Assembly (NCBI GenBank): GCA_000434115.1 | Contig: FR894056.1 | Coordinates: 1-18,191 of the forward strand | From: Roseburia sp. CAG:309 | GTDB taxonomy: Bacteria; Bacillota; Clostridia; Lachnospirales; Lachnospiraceae | Direction: 5' to 3' | DNA: 18,191 nt | Shown here: positions 15,681 to 18,191 of the stretch, piece after piece | Numbering within the stretch: position 1 is the first letter of the stretch | How the letters are laid out: each line of letters begins with the position of its first letter | Program-made: the position numbers and the translations under genes | The notes under the pieces: model-generated | The model's input: only the letters and a program-made list of their open reading frames with translations | Database searches by the model: none | Told to the model about the DNA's origin: nothing

Positions 15681-15709
15681 AGTATAGCGAATCTTGTCAA
15701 AGAAAACAA
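15681..15709 (-). promoter_or_regulatory. Promoter of the DUF1015-to-recO operon
   Basis: On the minus strand, TTGTTT (15704-15709) and TATACT (15681-15686, five of six to consensus) are 17 bases apart. A perfect TTGACA at 15695-15700 also exists, but pairs only with TAGACT at a poor 19-base spacing. The 8-base palindrome TACTAGTA overlaps the downstream part of the -10 and could be an operator half; that is speculative. No other strong promoter is visible for the six genes that follow. Confidence 0.6.
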
Positions 15710-15735
15710 GTACTTCAAAAATACTTTACACTTCA

Positions 15736-15764
15736 TTCATATTCTTTTCGAAAAGTGAGATACT
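15736..15764 (+). promoter_or_regulatory. Extended -10 promoter candidate for the CmpB-type gene
   Basis: GATACT at 15759-15764 is preceded by TG one base away (TGAGATACT), and TTCATA at 15736-15741 lies 17 bases upstream; each hexamer matches consensus at four of six positions. It is divergent from the DUF1015 promoter in the same 145-base intergenic region. Confidence 0.45.
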
Positions 15765-15792
15765 AACACCATCACGAAAAAAGGAGATTTGT

Positions 15793-16188
15793 ATGAAACT
15801 ATCGGAAACACCTAAAAATTTTGTAAAATGCGGTCTCTGCGGCTGGGGATTTGAATGTATCTGGACCGGGCTTCATTCTGCCCTGAAAAAGGGCGAGAAA
15901 AAATGCTTATGCCGGACTTCCCTCTGGATGTTTCCCATCTATGGCATGGCATGCCTGATCCAGCCGATGCACCGCCTTCTCAAAAAGAAAAATATACTGG
16001 TACGTGGAACCATGTATACCGTCTGTATCTTCTGTGCCGAATATGGCACCGGAAAATGGTTAAAAAAGAACCACTGCTGCCCTTGGGACTACAGTGATTC
16101 CAAATGTAATATTGAGGGCGTGATCCGCCTGGACTACGCACCGCTCTGGTTTCTTGTCAGTTTATTTTATGAACACTTAGTGGATTAA
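15793..16188 (+). CDS. Small cysteine-rich membrane protein, CmpB-type putative ABC transporter permease
   Basis: A 131-residue protein that resembles the ABC_trans_CmpB family (putative ABC transporter type IV): an N-terminal CGWGFECIW segment, then RTSLWMFPIYGM, RGTMYTVCIFCAEYGTG, WDYSDSKCNIEG and a final W-containing helix. Three or so membrane segments are likely (about 43-60, 70-86, 115-130). It has 11 cysteines (13, 16, 22, 38, 40, 54, 78, 81, 95, 96, 105), a high share. AAAAGGAG ending at 15786 is six bases before the ATG. No ABC ATPase is nearby, and the transport role of the family is unproven. It stands alone between two minus-strand operons and converges on the serine acetyltransferase gene with a 25-base gap. 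Confidence 0.75.
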   Translation: MKLSETPKNFVKCGLCGWGFECIWTGLHSALKKGEKKCLCRTSLWMFPIYGMACLIQPMHRLLKKKNILVRGTMYTVCIFCAEYGTGKWLKKNHCCPWDYSDSKCNIEGVIRLDYAPLWFLVSLFYEHLVD

Positions 16189-16213
16189 GCAGGTTACCCT
16201 CACTAACACCGCT

Positions 16214-17128
16214 TTACTGCACAACATCCATTTCCGGAATATGAAAACTTACCTTGGAATTTGCCGGGATGGAACTGGTAATAAATGTATTACCGCCTAC
16301 TACCGAATTTTCACCGATCACCGTCTCGCCGCCAAGGATCGTCGCTCCGGCATAGATCGTCACATTGTTTTCAATCGTTGGATGACGTTTTTTGCCAGAC
16401 AATTTCTGTCCGCCGCGTGTCGAAAGACCACCCAGTGTAACTCCCTGATACAGTTTTACATGATCGCCGATGATCGTCGTCTCTCCGATAACGATACCGG
16501 TTCCGTGGTCGATAAAGAAACTCTCGCCGATCTGTGCACCCGAGTTGATATCAATTCCGGTCTTGGCATGGGCGTATTCTGTCATGATGCGGGGAATAAA
16601 CGGCACCTGACGAATGTACAGCTCATGGGCGATACGATATACAAAGATGGCAAACAATCCCGGGTACGAAAAAATAACCTCTTCTTTACTCTGCGCCGCC
16701 GGATCGCCGTCATATCCCGCCTGAACGTCTTTTAAAAGCAGTTTCTGAATACGGGGAAGCTGTTCAAAAAATTCACTGCAAACACGCTCTGCCTTCCTCT
16801 GATTATCCGCATCCGGTATTCCGGTAATCTCCGAGGCATGTACTTCCGATTCCTCGTAGGCAAACGCACAGGCAATCTGTTCAAAAAACATATGGTAGAT
16901 TGTGAGAAGCCGGTCGCCGACAAAATATTTTGGCAGACACCGTGTCGCATCCTGCTCACCAAAATATCCCGGAAACATCACAAGGCGGAGTTCTTTCAAC
17001 GCATCGATGATTACTTTCCGCTCCGGCATATTTTTACCGGCTTTCGTAGAAAATAATGGCTCATTGTCATAATTTTCAGAAATTTCTTCCACCACTTTTT
17101 CAATCGTTGTCTTGGTATTCTGATTCAT
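16214..17128 (-). CDS. cysE: Serine O-acetyltransferase (long form)
   Basis: Transfers acetyl from acetyl-CoA to L-serine, the first step of cysteine synthesis. The 304-residue product has a helical N-terminal region of about 180 residues and a left-handed beta-helix of hexapeptide repeats (about 190-290). The catalytic pair D193 (GIDINSG) and H208 (FIDHGTG) are 15 apart as in E. coli CysE, and GGLSTRGGQKLSGKKRHP is the acetyl-CoA-binding loop region. It is longer than the roughly 230-residue CysE of Bacillus, closer to the EpsC-like long group. GAGGGA lies upstream of the ATG. It follows ysxC by 38 bases. No CysK gene is in view. Confidence 0.93.
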   Translation of the reverse strand: MNQNTKTTIEKVVEEISENYDNEPLFSTKAGKNMPERKVIIDALKELRLVMFPGYFGEQDATRCLPKYFVGDRLLTIYHMFFEQIACAFAYEESEVHASEITGIPDADNQRKAERVCSEFFEQLPRIQKLLLKDVQAGYDGDPAAQSKEEVIFSYPGLFAIFVYRIAHELYIRQVPFIPRIMTEYAHAKTGIDINSGAQIGESFFIDHGTGIVIGETTIIGDHVKLYQGVTLGGLSTRGGQKLSGKKRHPTIENNVTIYAGATILGGETVIGENSVVGGNTFITSSIPANSKVSFHIPEMDVVQ

Positions 17129-17166
17129 CTTATTCCCTCATTTCTGCATCGGTTATTACTATCAAT

Positions 17167-17769
17167 TTATTCATGAATGTCAATTTCTTTGACAAAATAG
17201 TCAATATATTCCCAGATCTCTTCTTTTCCTTCTTTGGTCTGGGCAGAAAACGGAAGGATCGGTGTCCCTTCCACAACTTCCAGTTTTTTCCGAATCTGCG
17301 CAATGTGTTTTTGTCTCACATTTTTGCTGATCTTGTCCGCTTTGGTTGCCACGATCAGAGGATTCAGCCCTTTCTTCGTAAGCATACGGTACATCTCCAC
17401 ATCCTTCGCAGAAGGCTCGTGGCGGATGTCAACAAGCAAAAACACCACGCGGAGACATTTTGAGGTATCCAGATACCGTTCGATCATCTTCATCCACTTT
17501 GCCGCTACTTCTTTGGACACCTTTGCATATCCGTATCCGGGAAGGTCGACGAGATAGAATATATCATTGACATTATAATAATTTACCGTCTGTGTCTTTC
17601 CCGGCTGGGAAGAGATTCTGGCAAAACTTTTACGGTTCATCAGTGTATTGATCAGGGAAGACTTTCCAACGTTGGATCGTCCCCAGAATGCCATTTCCAA
17701 TTTGTCATTTTCCGGAAACTTGCTGGTAATTCCGCACACCGTTTCCAGTTCCAGTGATTTTATAACCAT
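17167..17769 (-). CDS. ysxC: Ribosome biogenesis GTPase YsxC/EngB (YihA)
   Basis: Essential GTPase for assembly of the 50S subunit. The 200-residue product carries GRSNVGKSS at 30-38, DLPGYGYA at 75-82, TKADK at 142-146 and SAQ at 175-177, all normal for the family, and the KTQTVNYY switch region at 58-65. It is 19 bases downstream of lon, the same order as lonA-ysxC in Bacillus, and 38 bases before cysE. The ribosome binding site is modest (AAAGGA, near 17779-17784), which fits translation coupled to lon. Confidence 0.97.
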   Translation of the reverse strand: MVIKSLELETVCGITSKFPENDKLEMAFWGRSNVGKSSLINTLMNRKSFARISSQPGKTQTVNYYNVNDIFYLVDLPGYGYAKVSKEVAAKWMKMIERYLDTSKCLRVVFLLVDIRHEPSAKDVEMYRMLTKKGLNPLIVATKADKISKNVRQKHIAQIRKKLEVVEGTPILPFSAQTKEGKEEIWEYIDYFVKEIDIHE

Positions 17770-17788
17770 CTCGTCATCCTTTCCATCT

Positions 17789-18191
17789 CTATCGTTCCAC
17801 GAGGCTTTCTTTCAAAACCTGCTGTACTTTTGTCACAAATACAATCTCAATGCCCTCTGTGATCTCTTCTTCGAGTTCTTCGACATCCGGCTTATTTTCC
17901 TGCGGTACAAGCACTTTCCTGATGCCTGCACTCTTTGCCGCCAGCAGTTTTTCTTTCAATCCGCCAATCGGCAGCACTTTTCCCCGCAGTGTCACTTCGC
18001 CGGTCATTGCCACCTTCGCATCAACCGGAATTTCCTCAATCGCAGAATACAAGGCAGTGGACATCGTTACACCAGCGGATGGTCCGTCTTTTGGTACTGC
18101 CCCTTCCGGCACATGAAGATGGATGTCATGCTCTTTAAAATACGATGCCTCTTTTTTTACGATGGAACGCACATAACTTAGTGCGATCCGC
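17789..18191 (-). CDS. lon: ATP-dependent protease Lon, C-terminal part (runs off right edge)
   Basis: Only the 3' 403 bases are present. The frame is open to the edge, upstream of a GTG at 18170-18172 that is an internal Val, reading RIALSYVRSIVKK, as in Lon. This is the S16 proteolytic domain: the catalytic serine lies in PKDGPSAG and the catalytic lysine in PIGGLKEKLLAAK, both intact. The protein ends with ESLVER and a TAG stop. The AAA+ and N-terminal domains must lie beyond the window. Confidence 0.97.
   Translation of the reverse strand, partial: RIALSYVRSIVKKEASYFKEHDIHLHVPEGAVPKDGPSAGVTMSTALYSAIEEIPVDAKVAMTGEVTLRGKVLPIGGLKEKLLAAKSAGIRKVLVPQENKPDVEELEEEITEGIEIVFVTKVQQVLKESLVER

Noticed and set aside
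16189..16213. Bidirectional terminator between the CmpB-type gene and cysE
   Set aside because: Only a weak GGTTA/TAACACC pairing with a bulge and no T run on either strand, so I do not list it as a feature.
18170..18172. GTG as start codon of a separate 127-codon gene
   Set aside because: The frame stays open upstream to the window edge with Lon-like residues (IALSYVRS), so this is an internal valine of a truncated lon.

Overview
The window looks like core chromosome of a low-to-mid GC Firmicute, most likely a clostridium of the family Lachnospiraceae. The reasons are strong GGAGG-type ribosome binding sites, a perfect CIRCE operator before groES-groEL, a bacterial glnS, a DUF6062 gene, and the Firmicutes gene orders era / small YqzL-like gene / recO and lon / ysxC. 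Protein character suggests the family; I cannot name the genus or species. Sixteen protein genes cover nearly everything. No gene-free stretch exceeds 300 bases; the longest gap is the 242-base groES/DUF6062 intergenic region. I see no rRNA, tRNA, CRISPR array, insertion sequence or prophage gene.

Layout, left to right. (1) 1-112: a GC-rich, palindrome-dense edge followed by a 66-base near-perfect inverted repeat that ends exactly on the groEL stop codon. (2) 110-2164: the groES-groEL operon on the minus strand, with a sigma-A-like promoter and CIRCE. (3) 2165-3024: a pyrimidine-rich spacer, then a plus-strand DUF6062 gene with its own extended -10 promoter; its end overlaps the next gene tail to tail. 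(4) 3010-6507: minus-strand operon glnS, DUF2225 zinc-ribbon protein, ten-TM putative heavy-metal/manganese exporter. (5) 6505-15709: a probable seven-gene minus-strand operon of about 9 kb: DUF1015, DUF624, glgB, M16C presequence-protease-like peptidase, era, YqzL-like small gene, recO. (6) 15710-16188: a short divergent plus-strand gene for a cysteine-rich CmpB-type membrane protein. (7) 16214-18191: minus-strand lon (3' end only), ysxC, cysE-type serine acetyltransferase.

Functionally the window is housekeeping: protein folding and turnover (GroESL, Lon, M16C peptidase), translation and ribosome assembly (GlnRS, Era, YsxC), repair (RecO), glycogen branching (GlgB) and cysteine synthesis (serine acetyltransferase). 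Proteins of unknown role are DUF6062, DUF2225, DUF1015, DUF624, the YqzL-like protein and the CmpB-type protein. I did not find a clearly new system such as a defence island or a biosynthetic cluster. The items most worth a second look are the inverted repeat at the groEL end, the duplicated metal-ligand motif in the DUF6062 protein, the non-canonical KMSKS loop in GlnRS, and the small gene overlapping recO.
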